A stretch of DNA of 6,219 bases, taken from positions 1 through 6,219 of the forward strand of contig CAMDOL010000084.1 of assembly GCA_945903615.1 (NCBI GenBank). The letters are read 5' to 3'. Below, one piece after another: positions 1 to 6,219 of this stretch. Made by a program: the position numbers and the translations under genes. The notes under the pieces are model-generated. The model had not been told where the DNA came from. It ran no database searches and saw nothing but the letters and a program-made list of their open reading frames with translations. The stretch is from Rickettsia typhi. Its GTDB lineage: Bacteria > Pseudomonadota > Alphaproteobacteria > Rickettsiales > UBA1997. Numbering within the stretch: the stretch's first letter is position 1; every line of letters starts with the position of its first letter.

Positions 1-1049
1 CCTTCTCTAACTAATTTTTCTCTAATGTCTTGCTCTGATTGTCTGGCGTCACTTGCAGAATTTGCCATAACAAAACCAGCTCTGCCAGTTTCATTTAAAG
101 ACGAATAAAAATCTTGAATCCACAAATAATTCGCATTATCAACCTTTGGAATGCCAAATGGATAGCGTTTATTGCCCTTGATTCTTTCTTTATCCAAGCC
201 GCTAACATTAAAAGGGGGATTTGCCATCACAAAATCAAACCTTCCAACGCTTTTATGCTCATCTTCATAAAATGTATTACCTTGTTTTATATCGCCTTCC
301 AGCCCATGCACCGCCAAATTCATTTTGCAAAGTTTAACGGTTTCTTCAGTTTTCTCTTGTCCATTAATGGAAATTTTATCATTAGGGTTTTGGTGTCTTC
401 TTTTGATGAATTCTGCCGATTGAACAAACATTCCGCCACTTCCGCAGGCAGGATCAAATAATTTGCCTTTGATTGGCTTTAAAACTTCAACAATCAGGCG
501 AACAATTGAAGTGGGTGTAAAAAATTCGCCGCCTCTTTGACCTTCTGCTCCGGCAAATTTGCCAAGAAAATATTCATAAATTTTTCCAAAAGCATCACCT
601 TCAATATCTCCTATTTTCATTTTAGAAAAAACCTTAATTAGGGCAAAAAGAAGGTGCTTTTCAATCCTTAAGAAATTTTTTGGCAACACATCTTTAAGTG
701 ATGGATTGTCTTGTTCAATTGCGCTCATTGACTCGTTTATTGCCTTTCCTATGTCCTCGCTTTCTGGCAAGCTACTTAAATATGAAAATCTTGATTTTTC
801 TTCTAAATATAAAACTCCTTTATCGTGAAACCAGTTCTTAGCATCTAAAGAAGCGCGGCGGCGCATCGATAAGTTTGTTAGTTCAATATTAAATTTTTCT
901 TGTGCTTCACTAAATTTAAAATCTGCATAACGCAAAAATATTAGACCAAGAACCGGAACAGAAAATTCATTAGTTTTTAAGTCAGATTCAGCGCGCAATT
1001 TATTAGCGGCTTCCCACAGATCATTTTTAACTTTGTTGATATCATTCAT
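1..1049 (-). CDS. hsdM: Type I restriction-modification DNA methyltransferase subunit M, 3' end beyond the left edge
   Basis: This is the adenine-N6 methyltransferase subunit of a type I RM system; with a specificity subunit it methylates one adenine on each strand of a bipartite site. I translated the minus strand from the ATG at 1049-1047: 349 codons are open to the edge. The N-terminal helical domain (about residues 1-150) begins [18 protein letters not shown] and contains the family signature [13 protein letters not shown]. The catalytic domain follows, with RGGEFFTPT at 172-180, the S-adenosylmethionine-binding motif DPACGSGGM at 199-207, and the catalytic motif NPPF at 277-280. Family members are usually about 480-520 residues, so roughly a third is missing. 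An in-frame TAA lies a few codons upstream of the ATG, so this is the first usable start; no clear ribosome binding site is seen. hsdS would be expected to the left. The related hsdR is co-directional but 3 kb away. Family assignment is secure. Confidence 0.95.
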   Translation of the reverse strand, partial: MNDINKVKNDLWEAANKLRAESDLKTNEFSVPVLGLIFLRYADFKFSEAQEKFNIELTNLSMRRRASLDAKNWFHDKGVLYLEEKSRFSYLSSLPESEDIGKAINESMSAIEQDNPSLKDVLPKNFLRIEKHLLFALIKVFSKMKIGDIEGDAFGKIYEYFLGKFAGAEGQRGGEFFTPTSIVRLIVEVLKPIKGKLFDPACGSGGMFVQSAEFIKRRHQNPNDKISINGQEKTEETVKLCKMNLAVHGLEGDIKQGNTFYEDEHKSVGRFDFVMANPPFNVSGLDKERIKGNKRYPFGIPKVDNANYLWIQDFYSSLNETGRAGFVMANSASDARQSEQDIREKLVRE

Positions 1050-1444
1050 AATATTTTTTAACTGGTTGCTCTTTTAGGCAATTACATTTGCACTTAAGAT
1101 TTATTTTTTATAAGCCTTATTTTTTATTGGCTCTATCTATTCAAGATCTTCATTATTAATACCATTCTCTTTTGGTTTTCCAACTCTTGATAAAATATCA
1201 AATTGCTGTTCTGGTTGTAGTTGTAGTTGTTATTAATACATAAAGCAAAATACCGAATCTACATCATCAAAAAAAAATTAAATAACGCAAATTTGGCAGT
1301 AAAAAGCAGGTTTTGCGTAAGCCCTAGTATAATGCAGTTCGTTTTTGCTCATTGTGCCAGATTAGTTGATGTGAAAGCAATAATAAGGTGGGCATAAAGA
1401 AAAAGAATTGTTTGTTAAAAACTCTATAATCTTTTATGTATATT
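1050..1444. other. Gene-poor region between hsdM and tRNA-Val
   Basis: This stretch of 395 bases lies upstream of hsdM and downstream of tRNA-Val (both minus), so it should hold the hsdM promoter and the tRNA terminator. I could not fix either. It is very AT-rich, with a run of nine A at about 1269-1277. An inverted repeat ACGCAAA / TTTGCGT lies at about 1284-1318 (7-base arms, loop of about 20), too loose to call a terminator. A lone TATAAT stands at 1328-1333 on the plus strand without a convincing -35 box. On the minus strand 1137-1229 is open for 30 codons with protein-like composition and may be a gene remnant (separate entry). A 24-codon minus ORF at 1278-1352 has no ribosome binding site. 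Nothing else is recognisable. Confidence 0.6.
1137..1229 (-). pseudogene. Possible decayed coding remnant upstream of hsdM
   Basis: A minus-strand stretch of 30 sense codons ends in TAG (1139-1137) and is preceded by TAA (1232-1230). It contains no ATG. The translation has a glutamine-rich start (QLQLQPEQQ) and continues FDILSRVGKPKENGINNEDLE, a soluble, charged sequence that looks more like a real protein tail than random AT-rich translation. I do not recognise the family. It could be the last part of a gene lost when this region was rearranged, or a chance reading frame. It has the same orientation as hsdM, ending 88 bases before the hsdM start. Confidence is low. Confidence 0.2.
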
Positions 1445-1521
1445 TGGTGGGTGGTACAGAACTCGAATCTGTGACCTCTACGATGTCAACGTAACGCTCT
1501 AACCAACTGAGCTAACCACCC
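1445..1521 (-). tRNA. tRNA-Val (anticodon GAC), CCA encoded
   Basis: The minus strand folds into a complete 77-base cloverleaf. The 7-bp acceptor stem is GGGTGGT with ACCACCC, all Watson-Crick. The D arm is GCTC / GAGC with loop AGTTGGTTA. The anticodon stem is TTACG / CGTAG (one G-U pair), with loop TTGACAT giving anticodon GAC at 34-36, which reads valine codons GUC and GUU. The variable loop is AGGTC, the T arm ACAGA / TCTGT with the canonical loop TTCGAGT, the discriminator base is A, and CCA (1447-1445) is encoded in the genome. It lies divergent to queC, 112 bases from the queC ATG. A weak promoter may lie just upstream (CATAAT on the minus strand near 1540), but I could not establish it. 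Confidence 0.97.
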
Positions 1522-1633
1522 GTTAAATAATTCAAGAACAAGATTATGTTTTATCAATTCTAAAAATCCAGATGATTTTATCACGCCAGTGTTTTATCCT
1601 GCGGCGCTCCTTAATTATTTATCCACAACATCA

Positions 1634-2314
1634 ATGAAAAAAGCAGTTATTCTACTCAGTGGTGGTCTTGATTCAGCAACGGTTGCGGCAATTGCAGTCA
1701 AAGCCGGTTATCAGCTTTATGCCCTTAGTTTTGATTATGGGCAAAGACATATGGTTGAGCTGGAAGCGGCAAAAAAAATTGCAGAATTTTTTAAAATTAA
1801 AGAGCATAAAATCGCCAAAATTGATTTGCGGGTTTTTGGTGGAAGCGCTTTGACTGATGAGATTGATGTGCCGAAGAATCAGGCAGAATCTAATCTAATT
1901 CCGATAACTTATGTTCCAGCAAGAAACACCATCTTTCTTTCCTATTCACTTGGATATGCCGAAGTAATTGGAGCCAATGACATTTTTATTGGTGTCAACG
2001 CCGTTGATTATAGCGGATACCCAGATTGTCGCCCAGAATTTATTAATGCTTTTGAAAAAATGGCCAATTTGGCAACGGCAAGATCAGTTGGCGGACAAAG
2101 CTTGAGGATTCAAACTCCATTAATTGATTTGAGCAAAAAAGAAATTATTAAAATTGGTTTAGATTTAGGCGTTGATTATGCAATCGCTCACAGCTGTTAT
2201 GATCCGATTATAAAAGCTGGAGAAGTTTATGGCTGCAAGACTTGCGACTCTTGCCAATTTCGTTTGAAAGGTTTTGCCGAAAATGGAATTAAAGACCCTT
2301 ACAAATATATTTAG
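1634..2314 (+). CDS. queC: 7-cyano-7-deazaguanine synthase (preQ0 synthase) QueC
   Basis: QueC converts 7-carboxy-7-deazaguanine to preQ0 using ATP and ammonia, a cytosolic step towards queuosine in tRNA. The 226-residue product has the usual family length. The N-terminus [17 protein letters not shown] carries the PP-loop ATP-binding motif SGGLDS at residues 9-14. Family blocks [24 protein letters not shown] and [17 protein letters not shown] follow. The zinc site is formed by C188, C201, C204 and C207 (the last three in GCKTCDSC). I chose ATG at 1634 because family members start with this MKKAV-type strand; a GTG at 1589 would add 15 residues ([15 protein letters not shown]) with no family counterpart. 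There is no clear Shine-Dalgarno site and no preQ1 riboswitch is visible upstream. It stands alone on the plus strand, convergent with metG; the small element begins 5 bases after its stop. Queuosine is the likely end product, though preQ0 can also feed DNA modification. Confidence 0.96.
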   Translation: MKKAVILLSGGLDSATVAAIAVKAGYQLYALSFDYGQRHMVELEAAKKIAEFFKIKEHKIAKIDLRVFGGSALTDEIDVPKNQAESNLIPITYVPARNTIFLSYSLGYAEVIGANDIFIGVNAVDYSGYPDCRPEFINAFEKMANLATARSVGGQSLRIQTPLIDLSKKEIIKIGLDLGVDYAIAHSCYDPIIKAGEVYGCKTCDSCQFRLKGFAENGIKDPYKYI

Positions 2315-2318
2315 CTTC

Positions 2319-2343
2319 TTAAGGAACCTCTGAACAACTAAAA
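2319..2343 (+). repeat. Left terminal inverted repeat of the small element
   Basis: These 25 bases match the reverse complement of 2472-2496 at every position. The first four are TTAA, probably the target duplication; the remaining 21 begin GGAACCTCTGAACAAC. It starts 5 bases after the queC stop codon and does not alter queC. Confidence 0.9.
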
Positions 2344-2354
2344 CAATGTTTTAG
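2338..2354. repeat. Small perfect hairpin in the left arm of the element
   Basis: CTAAAAC and GTTTTAG form a perfect 7-base stem around an AAT loop. The right arm of the element lacks this segment, going straight from CTAAAA to ATTGAT on its complement. It therefore accounts for most of the 12-base length difference between the two arms and is either an insertion on the left or a deletion on the right. Confidence 0.6.
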
Positions 2355-2396
2355 AAAAATTGATCTTTCTGGTCTTTTTTGGCATAAATTCCATTA

Positions 2397-2430
2397 TTTT
2401 TGGTAAAATATGGAAATATTTCACCAAAAA
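2397..2430. repeat. Central hairpin of the element
   Basis: TTTTTGGTAAAATAT (2397-2411) faces ATATTTCACCAAAAA (2416-2430) across a GGAA loop, with one A-C mismatch in 15 pairs. This is the turn of the long imperfect palindrome. It lies between convergent genes and, being followed by T-runs on either strand, might help terminate transcription in both directions; that role is inference. Confidence 0.6.
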
Positions 2431-2471
2431 GTAATGAAATTTCTACTCAAAAAATCCTCAGAAATATCAAT

Positions 2472-2496
2472 TTTTAGTTGTTCAGAGGTTCCTTAA
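2472..2496 (-). repeat. Right terminal inverted repeat, overlapping the 3' end of metG
   Basis: This perfect inverted copy of 2319-2343 overlaps metG by 15 bases. Read on the minus strand it supplies the final metG codons AAC and CTC, the last two bases of the preceding AGG, and the stop TGA (2484-2482). Confidence 0.9.
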
Positions 2497-4053
2497 ATTT
2501 GGAAAAATAATTTGCAGTGGATTGATTTTCTTGCCAGCTTGGATGCGATGATTTAGGCTTAACAAATTTCTCTCTTCTACTTTTACATTGAGCAAATCTA
2601 AAATTTTATTTGCCGACTCCGGAATAAAAGGCAAAAGTAATAAAGCGATAATTCTAATATTTTCAGCGGTTTGAAATAAGACTTGCCTCATCTCATCAAC
2701 CTTCCCTTCTTTTTTCAAACTCCACGGGGCTTGGTCGTTAAAATATTTGTTAGCGTGATTAGAAAGATCGATGATTTTTTCTAAAGCGTGATTGAAGGCT
2801 AGATGATTAATATCGCTTAAAATATATGAATAATCTTGTTGCGGCAAATGCTCACAATCGGGAATTTGGCTATCACAATTTTTGATAATCATTGACAAAG
2901 ATCTTTGCGCCAAATTGCCAATATTATTGGCGAGCTCAGCGTTGACACGATTGATTAAATTTTCTCGCGAATAATCACCATCATTGCCAAAAGGCACTTC
3001 TTTGAGTAAAAAATATCTAAAATAATCAATTGCAGTTTCGCGAGAAATATTTTTTTCTACAGCATTTTCTCCCTGAACTTCTTTATATTTAAAACTTTCT
3101 AGCCAGGCAATTTCCTGATATGGATCAATCACATTTCCTAAAGATTTAGAAATTTTTTGCCCTTCATTTGTCCACCAACCGTGAGCAAAAACCCTATTTG
3201 GCAGTGGCAAATCCGCCGCCATTAGAAAGGCTGGCCAATAAACGCAGTGAAAACGCAAAATATCTTTGCCAACAATGTGAATTGGAGAATCTTCAGTATT
3301 GTGCCAAAATTTTTGATAAAGTTGATCATCGTTCTCACCAAAGTTTAGAGCTGATATATAATTAGTAAGTGCGTCAAGCCAAACATACATAATATGCTTT
3401 TCATCATTTGGCACTGCAATTCCCCATTTGAATGAGGTTCTGGAAATTGATAAATCTTTTAAGCCCGATTTTACAAAAGAAATGACTTCATTCCTTTTAG
3501 AATCTGGTTGGATAAAATCTGGCACCGCATCATAAAGAGCTAATAAATTATTTTGAAAAGCTGATAATTTGAAAAAATAGCTTTCTTCTTTATGCCACTG
3601 CACCTCTGCTCCTGTTGGTGCTTTGCCATTTACTAACTCATCTTCGCCATAAAAAGCTTCATCACGAAGAGCATACCAACCCTCATAAACATCCTTATAA
3701 ATCCAACCATTTTTCTCTAACTTTTCCCAAAAAATTTGCGCTGATTTTTTGTGGCGAGCATCTGTCGTTCTAATAAAATCATTATAAGAATAACCCATAA
3801 AATCCGCCAGCTGGCGAAATTTGAGAGAAATTTCATCGCAAAATTGTTGCGGGGATTTTTCACGCGCCAAGGCAGATTTTTCAACCTTTTGCCCGTGCTC
3901 ATCTGTGCCAGTTAAAAAATGAACATTGTATCCCTCCAGCCTTTTTGCCCGCGCCAAAACATCGCAAGCAAGCGAGGTGTAGGCGTGACCAATGTGAGGC
4001 ACATCATTCACATAATAAATTGGTGAGGTGATGTAGAAATTTTTTTTAGTCAT
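2482..4053 (-). CDS. metG: Methionine-tRNA ligase (methionyl-tRNA synthetase)
   Basis: This cytosolic class I synthetase charges tRNA-Met and initiator tRNA with methionine at the expense of ATP. The 523-residue product opens with the Rossmann catalytic core; the HIGH signature is exact at 20-23 and the KMSKS loop appears as KISKS at 300-304. Further family landmarks are FLTGTDEHGQKV (46-57), EESYFFKLSAFQ in the connective peptide, and HIVGKDILRFHCVYWPAF. The connective peptide lacks the cysteine knuckles of zinc-binding MetRS, and the C-terminal Trbp111-like domain is absent, as in short forms of about 500-550 residues. Residues about 313-340, just after KISKS, appear about 20 residues longer than usual. 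The final residues NL and the stop come from the inserted element; without it the protein would end in LRS. Its ATG lies 3 bases after the hsdR stop with no visible Shine-Dalgarno site, suggesting translational coupling. It is convergent with queC. Confidence 0.97.
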   Translation of the reverse strand: MTKKNFYITSPIYYVNDVPHIGHAYTSLACDVLARAKRLEGYNVHFLTGTDEHGQKVEKSALAREKSPQQFCDEISLKFRQLADFMGYSYNDFIRTTDARHKKSAQIFWEKLEKNGWIYKDVYEGWYALRDEAFYGEDELVNGKAPTGAEVQWHKEESYFFKLSAFQNNLLALYDAVPDFIQPDSKRNEVISFVKSGLKDLSISRTSFKWGIAVPNDEKHIMYVWLDALTNYISALNFGENDDQLYQKFWHNTEDSPIHIVGKDILRFHCVYWPAFLMAADLPLPNRVFAHGWWTNEGQKISKSLGNVIDPYQEIAWLESFKYKEVQGENAVEKNISRETAIDYFRYFLLKEVPFGNDGDYSRENLINRVNAELANNIGNLAQRSLSMIIKNCDSQIPDCEHLPQQDYSYILSDINHLAFNHALEKIIDLSNHANKYFNDQAPWSLKKEGKVDEMRQVLFQTAENIRIIALLLLPFIPESANKILDLLNVKVEERNLLSLNHRIQAGKKINPLQIIFPNLRNL

Positions 4054-4056
4054 ATT

Positions 4057-6219
4057 TTAATAAGGTCTAAATTTAACTGAATATAAATATTTTTGAAAAT
4101 CGATAAATAGCAACTTTATCCCATTTAGATCTAAAATTTCTTTAGCATCTTCTAACGATTTATATTTGTTGGTCAACAAGATGGGAAGTTTGTCTTGGTC
4201 AAGCTCTTCTACACCCGTCTCAATATATTTGCTCAACACAAACTCAATAAACTCTTTTTGTTTGTCGTCAAGCAAGGCAAAGATAGTCGCTTGCGATGTG
4301 GCAACCCTTTCTTCTCTGGTCATGGATTGATAGTTACCATTGAATACATATTCAAGCACATCAAACAAATCGCTCTTTTCCATATTCACTAATTGCTGAA
4401 CTATTAGCAAATCGCTTTTAGGAAAACCTGCCGCATCTAATTTTTCCAATAGTTTTTTTCTAGTAGTTGGTTTGCTCCAAAGTGTCTGCAATTCATCTTC
4501 GTTTTTGAAAAGGTTGGGCAATTCTCCAAGCAGATTGTTTAAAAACTCTTCTGCTGAAATAGGTTTGCCGTCCGCACTCCAAAACGAAGTTGAAATCATC
4601 GATTGTATTTCACGCTCTTTGCCATCGCGCAATTTTATTTTAATGCGTTTGCGCTTTTCTTTCTCCTCCCCTTCATATTCTTCGGTTGGCTCTTTAGGTT
4701 CTTTGGGTGAACCTACTGGTTTTGGCTCAGATTCTACCGGCTCTAATGGTTCTCCATCCCACTCTGGGTCAGCAAAGTGATGATAAGCATCTACAAAATC
4801 ATAAATCGTAAAAAACTCTTTTCCATCAAACAATCTTGTGCCTCGTCCTACAATTTGCTTAAACTCTATCATTGATTTGACTGGTCGCATCAAAACTATG
4901 TTGCGAATATTTCTCGCGTCAACGCCGGTGGATAGTTTTTGCGAAGTGGTTAAAATTGTTGGGATTGTTTTTTCGTTGTCTTGAAATTCTCTTAAAAACT
5001 GCTCGCCAATTTCACCATCATTGGCGGTAACGCGCGCGCAATAATTTGGGTTGGTTGATGTTTTATACTGGTTTATTAAATCTCTAATCAATGCTGCGTG
5101 CGGTTGATTTGCACAGAAAATAATTGCCTTTTCTTTTTGATTGGCATCATCCAAATATTTTTTAACTCTAAAAGCTTCCCGCTCCATTATTTCAATGGTT
5201 CTATTAAACTCAGGCTCTTTATAAATTTTACCTTCTTCAATTTCTCCTTCAACAATATCGTCGTCGCTGGTGTAGATATAATCGTCAAGGGTTGTCTTGA
5301 TGCGCTTGACTTTAAATGGCGTTAAAAAACCATCATTAATACCTTCTTTCAGAGAATAAATATAAACTGGCTCGCCAAAATATTTATAAGTATCAACATT
5401 GTCTTGGCGTTTTGGCGTGGCGGTTAATCCCAACTGAACCGCTGGCGAAAAATATTCTAAAATGCCTCTCCAATTCCCTTCGTCATTTGCCCCGCCACGG
5501 TGGCACTCATCTATGATAATAAAATCAAAATAATCTTTAGGATATTCTCCAAAGTATGGAACTGGTTTATCTTCTTTGTCTTTGCCACTCATAAAAGTTT
5601 GGAAAATTGTAAAGAAAATACTGCCATTTGTTGGCACCCGTCCGCCTTTGCGTATTTCTTTTGGGCTAATTCTAATCAATGCATCCTCTGGAAAGGCAGA
5701 AAAGGAATTAAATGCTTGGTCTGCCAAAATATTTCTATCTGCTAAAAATAATATTCTTGGTCTGCGGCTGCCATCTCGTTTTAAGTTCCAACGGGTTTGA
5801 AATAATTTCCAAGCAATTTGAAAAGCAATGGCGGTTTTTCCTGTGCCTGTGGCAAGGGTAAGCAAGATGCGATCTTTGCCTAAAGCCAAAGCTTCCAAGG
5901 TATTTTTGACGGCTATTTCTTGATAAAATCGCAATTGCCAAGTGCCTCCTTTATCCTCAAACGCAACATTGAAAAACTTCTCCCGCCATTGATTTTGCCA
6001 TTGATTTTGCCCATTATTTTTAGTGGCAAAGGTTTTATTCCAAAGCTCTTCTGGCGAAAGATAATTATCAACCAAACCCTCTGCGCCTGTTTTCAGACAA
6101 ATGCTGTAAATCTCTTTTCCGTTGGTGGAATAAGTAGTTTCTAATTTTAGTTTCTCGGCATATTGTTTGGCTTGTGCCACACCCTCGCCCACATTTAAAT
6201 CATCGCTTTTGGCTTCAAT
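4057..6219 (-). CDS. hsdR: Type I restriction enzyme subunit R, EcoEI-like, 5' end beyond the right edge
   Basis: HsdR is the ATP-dependent translocase and nuclease subunit of a type I RM complex, cutting DNA that lacks the cognate methylation. The frame is open from the edge: 720 codons are present. The first residues, IEAK, hold the E-x-K part of the PD-(D/E)xK nuclease site, followed by QAKQYAEKL. The superfamily 2 helicase follows (residues from the edge): ATGTGKT at 123-129 (Walker A), DECH at 237-240 (Walker B), TATP at 266-269, STGVD in motif V, and QIVGRGTR at 455-462 (motif VI). A charged linker rich in E, P and K (about 489-529) leads to an EcoEI-type C-terminal domain (about 570-720). 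A GTG at 6192 is an artificial start that would discard the nuclease motif. Roughly 80-100 N-terminal residues are missing. The gene ends 3 bases before metG. It probably partners the HsdM at the left edge, though the two are not adjacent. Confidence 0.96.
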   Translation of the reverse strand: MEAKSDDLNVGEGVAQAKQYAEKLKLETTYSTNGKEIYSICLKTGAEGLVDNYLSPEELWNKTFATKNNGQNQWQNQWREKFFNVAFEDKGGTWQLRFYQEIAVKNTLEALALGKDRILLTLATGTGKTAIAFQIAWKLFQTRWNLKRDGSRRPRILFLADRNILADQAFNSFSAFPEDALIRISPKEIRKGGRVPTNGSIFFTIFQTFMSGKDKEDKPVPYFGEYPKDYFDFIIIDECHRGGANDEGNWRGILEYFSPAVQLGLTATPKRQDNVDTYKYFGEPVYIYSLKEGINDGFLTPFKVKRIKTTLDDYIYTSDDDIVEGEIEEGKIYKEPEFNRTIEIMEREAFRVKKYLDDANQKEKAIIFCANQPHAALIRDLINQYKTSTNPNYCARVTANDGEIGEQFLREFQDNEKTIPTILTTSQKLSTGVDARNIRNIVLMRPVKSMIEFKQIVGRGTRLFDGKEFFTIYDFVDAYHHFADPEWDGEPLEPVESEPKPVGSPKEPKEPTEEYEGEEKEKRKRIKIKLRDGKEREIQSMISTSFWSADGKPISAEEFLNNLLGELPNLFKNEDELQTLWSKPTTRKKLLEKLDAAGFPKSDLLIVQQLVNMEKSDLFDVLEYVFNGNYQSMTREERVATSQATIFALLDDKQKEFIEFVLSKYIETGVEELDQDKLPILLTNKYKSLEDAKEILDLNGIKLLFIDFQKYLYSVKFRPY
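5985..6008. repeat. 12-base tandem duplication inside hsdR
   Basis: GCCATTGATTTT occurs twice in direct succession (5985-5996 and 5997-6008). On the hsdR strand this encodes a repeated QNQW-type segment (GQNQWQNQWRE) between the nuclease domain and the helicase. The duplication is in frame and sits in a linker, so the protein should tolerate it. Confidence 0.8.

Larger units (their letters stand above)
2319..2496. mobile_element. MITE-like non-coding palindromic element between queC and metG
   Basis: This 178-base unit is bounded by a perfect 25-base inverted repeat (2319-2343 and 2472-2496), whose core reads GGAACCTCTGAACAACTAAA. TTAA occurs at both outer ends and could be a duplicated 4-base target; a 2-base TA duplication fits equally well. 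Inside, the two arms remain partly complementary (for example AATTGATCTTTCTG on the left against AATTGATATTTCTG on the complement of the right), closing in a central hairpin at 2397-2430. The left arm is about 12 bases longer because it contains an extra small hairpin at 2338-2354. It has no coding capacity, so it would need a transposase acting in trans. A TTAA/YTAR target fits the IS5 group and a TA target fits IS630/Tc1; the family is not established. Excising it restores a clean overlapping convergent gene end, strong support for an insertion. Confidence 0.8.

Noticed and set aside
114..461. Plus-strand ORF of 115 codons
   Set aside because: It is antisense to hsdM, whose motifs are clear in the opposite frame; its composition is that of a shadow frame.
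1284..1318. ACGCAAA / TTTGCGT inverted repeat as a terminator or operator
   Set aside because: The arms are only 7 bases with a loop of about 20, and no T-run follows in a useful position; chance is a sufficient explanation.
1278..1352. 24-codon minus-strand ORF (MSKNELHYTRAYAKPAFYC...)
   Set aside because: It has no ribosome binding site, no recognised similarity and a length expected by chance.
1589..1633. GTG-initiated 15-residue N-terminal extension of QueC
   Set aside because: QueC proteins begin at the [11 protein letters not shown] strand; the extension has no family counterpart and no better ribosome binding site.
1522..1633. Possible preQ1 riboswitch or queC promoter in the tRNA-Val/queC intergenic region
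   Set aside because: No preQ1 aptamer consensus is present, and no -35/-10 pair with good spacing could be fixed for either divergent gene.
4472..4780. Plus-strand ORF of 102 codons rich in serine and glycine
   Set aside because: It is the complement of the charged HsdR linker; the low-complexity GSLGSLG pattern simply mirrors the EP/KEP codons.
1..6219. CRISPR array, prophage genes, or a new defence system beyond type I RM
   Set aside because: There are no regularly spaced repeats and no phage or unknown multi-gene cassette; every long frame is explained by known families.

Overview
The window is AT-rich and carries a typical bacterial mix: a bipartite type I restriction-modification (RM) locus, a methionyl-tRNA synthetase gene, a queuosine-pathway gene and a tRNA. 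The cysteine-free MetRS of about 520 residues, tRNA-Val(GAC) with its CCA encoded, and low GC would suit an AT-rich alphaproteobacterium (Rickettsiales- or Holosporales-like). That placement is inference from protein style only. Strong Shine-Dalgarno sequences are not visible before any of the starts that can be examined.

Layout from left to right. Positions 1-1049 (minus) hold the N-terminal 349 codons of a type I RM methylase subunit (HsdM), cut by the left edge. Positions 1050-1444 are a gene-poor stretch with a possible decayed coding remnant. Positions 1445-1521 (minus) are tRNA-Val(GAC). Positions 1634-2314 (plus) are queC. Positions 2319-2496 are a small non-coding transposable element of the MITE type: perfect 25-base terminal inverted repeats, TTAA at both ends, and an imperfect palindrome running through to the centre. 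Positions 2482-4053 (minus) are metG. Positions 4057-6219 (minus) are most of hsdR, cut at its 5' end by the right edge.

Two things stand out. First, the small element sits exactly between the convergent genes queC and metG and has replaced the last codons and stop of metG. Removing one copy of TTAA and the element restores an ancestral metG end whose stop overlaps that of queC. Second, hsdR ends 3 bases before the metG start, so an essential housekeeping gene appears to be co-transcribed with a restriction subunit. hsdR and hsdM point the same way, in the order expected for one type I system, but about 3 kb containing metG, queC and tRNA-Val lies between them.

Functionally, HsdM (with a specificity subunit presumably outside the window) would methylate adenines at a bipartite site, while HsdR translocates and cuts unmethylated DNA. 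QueC makes preQ0 for queuosine (or another 7-deazaguanine), MetG charges tRNA-Met, and tRNA-Val serves translation. No wholly new system is evident; the arrangement and the element are the parts worth following up.
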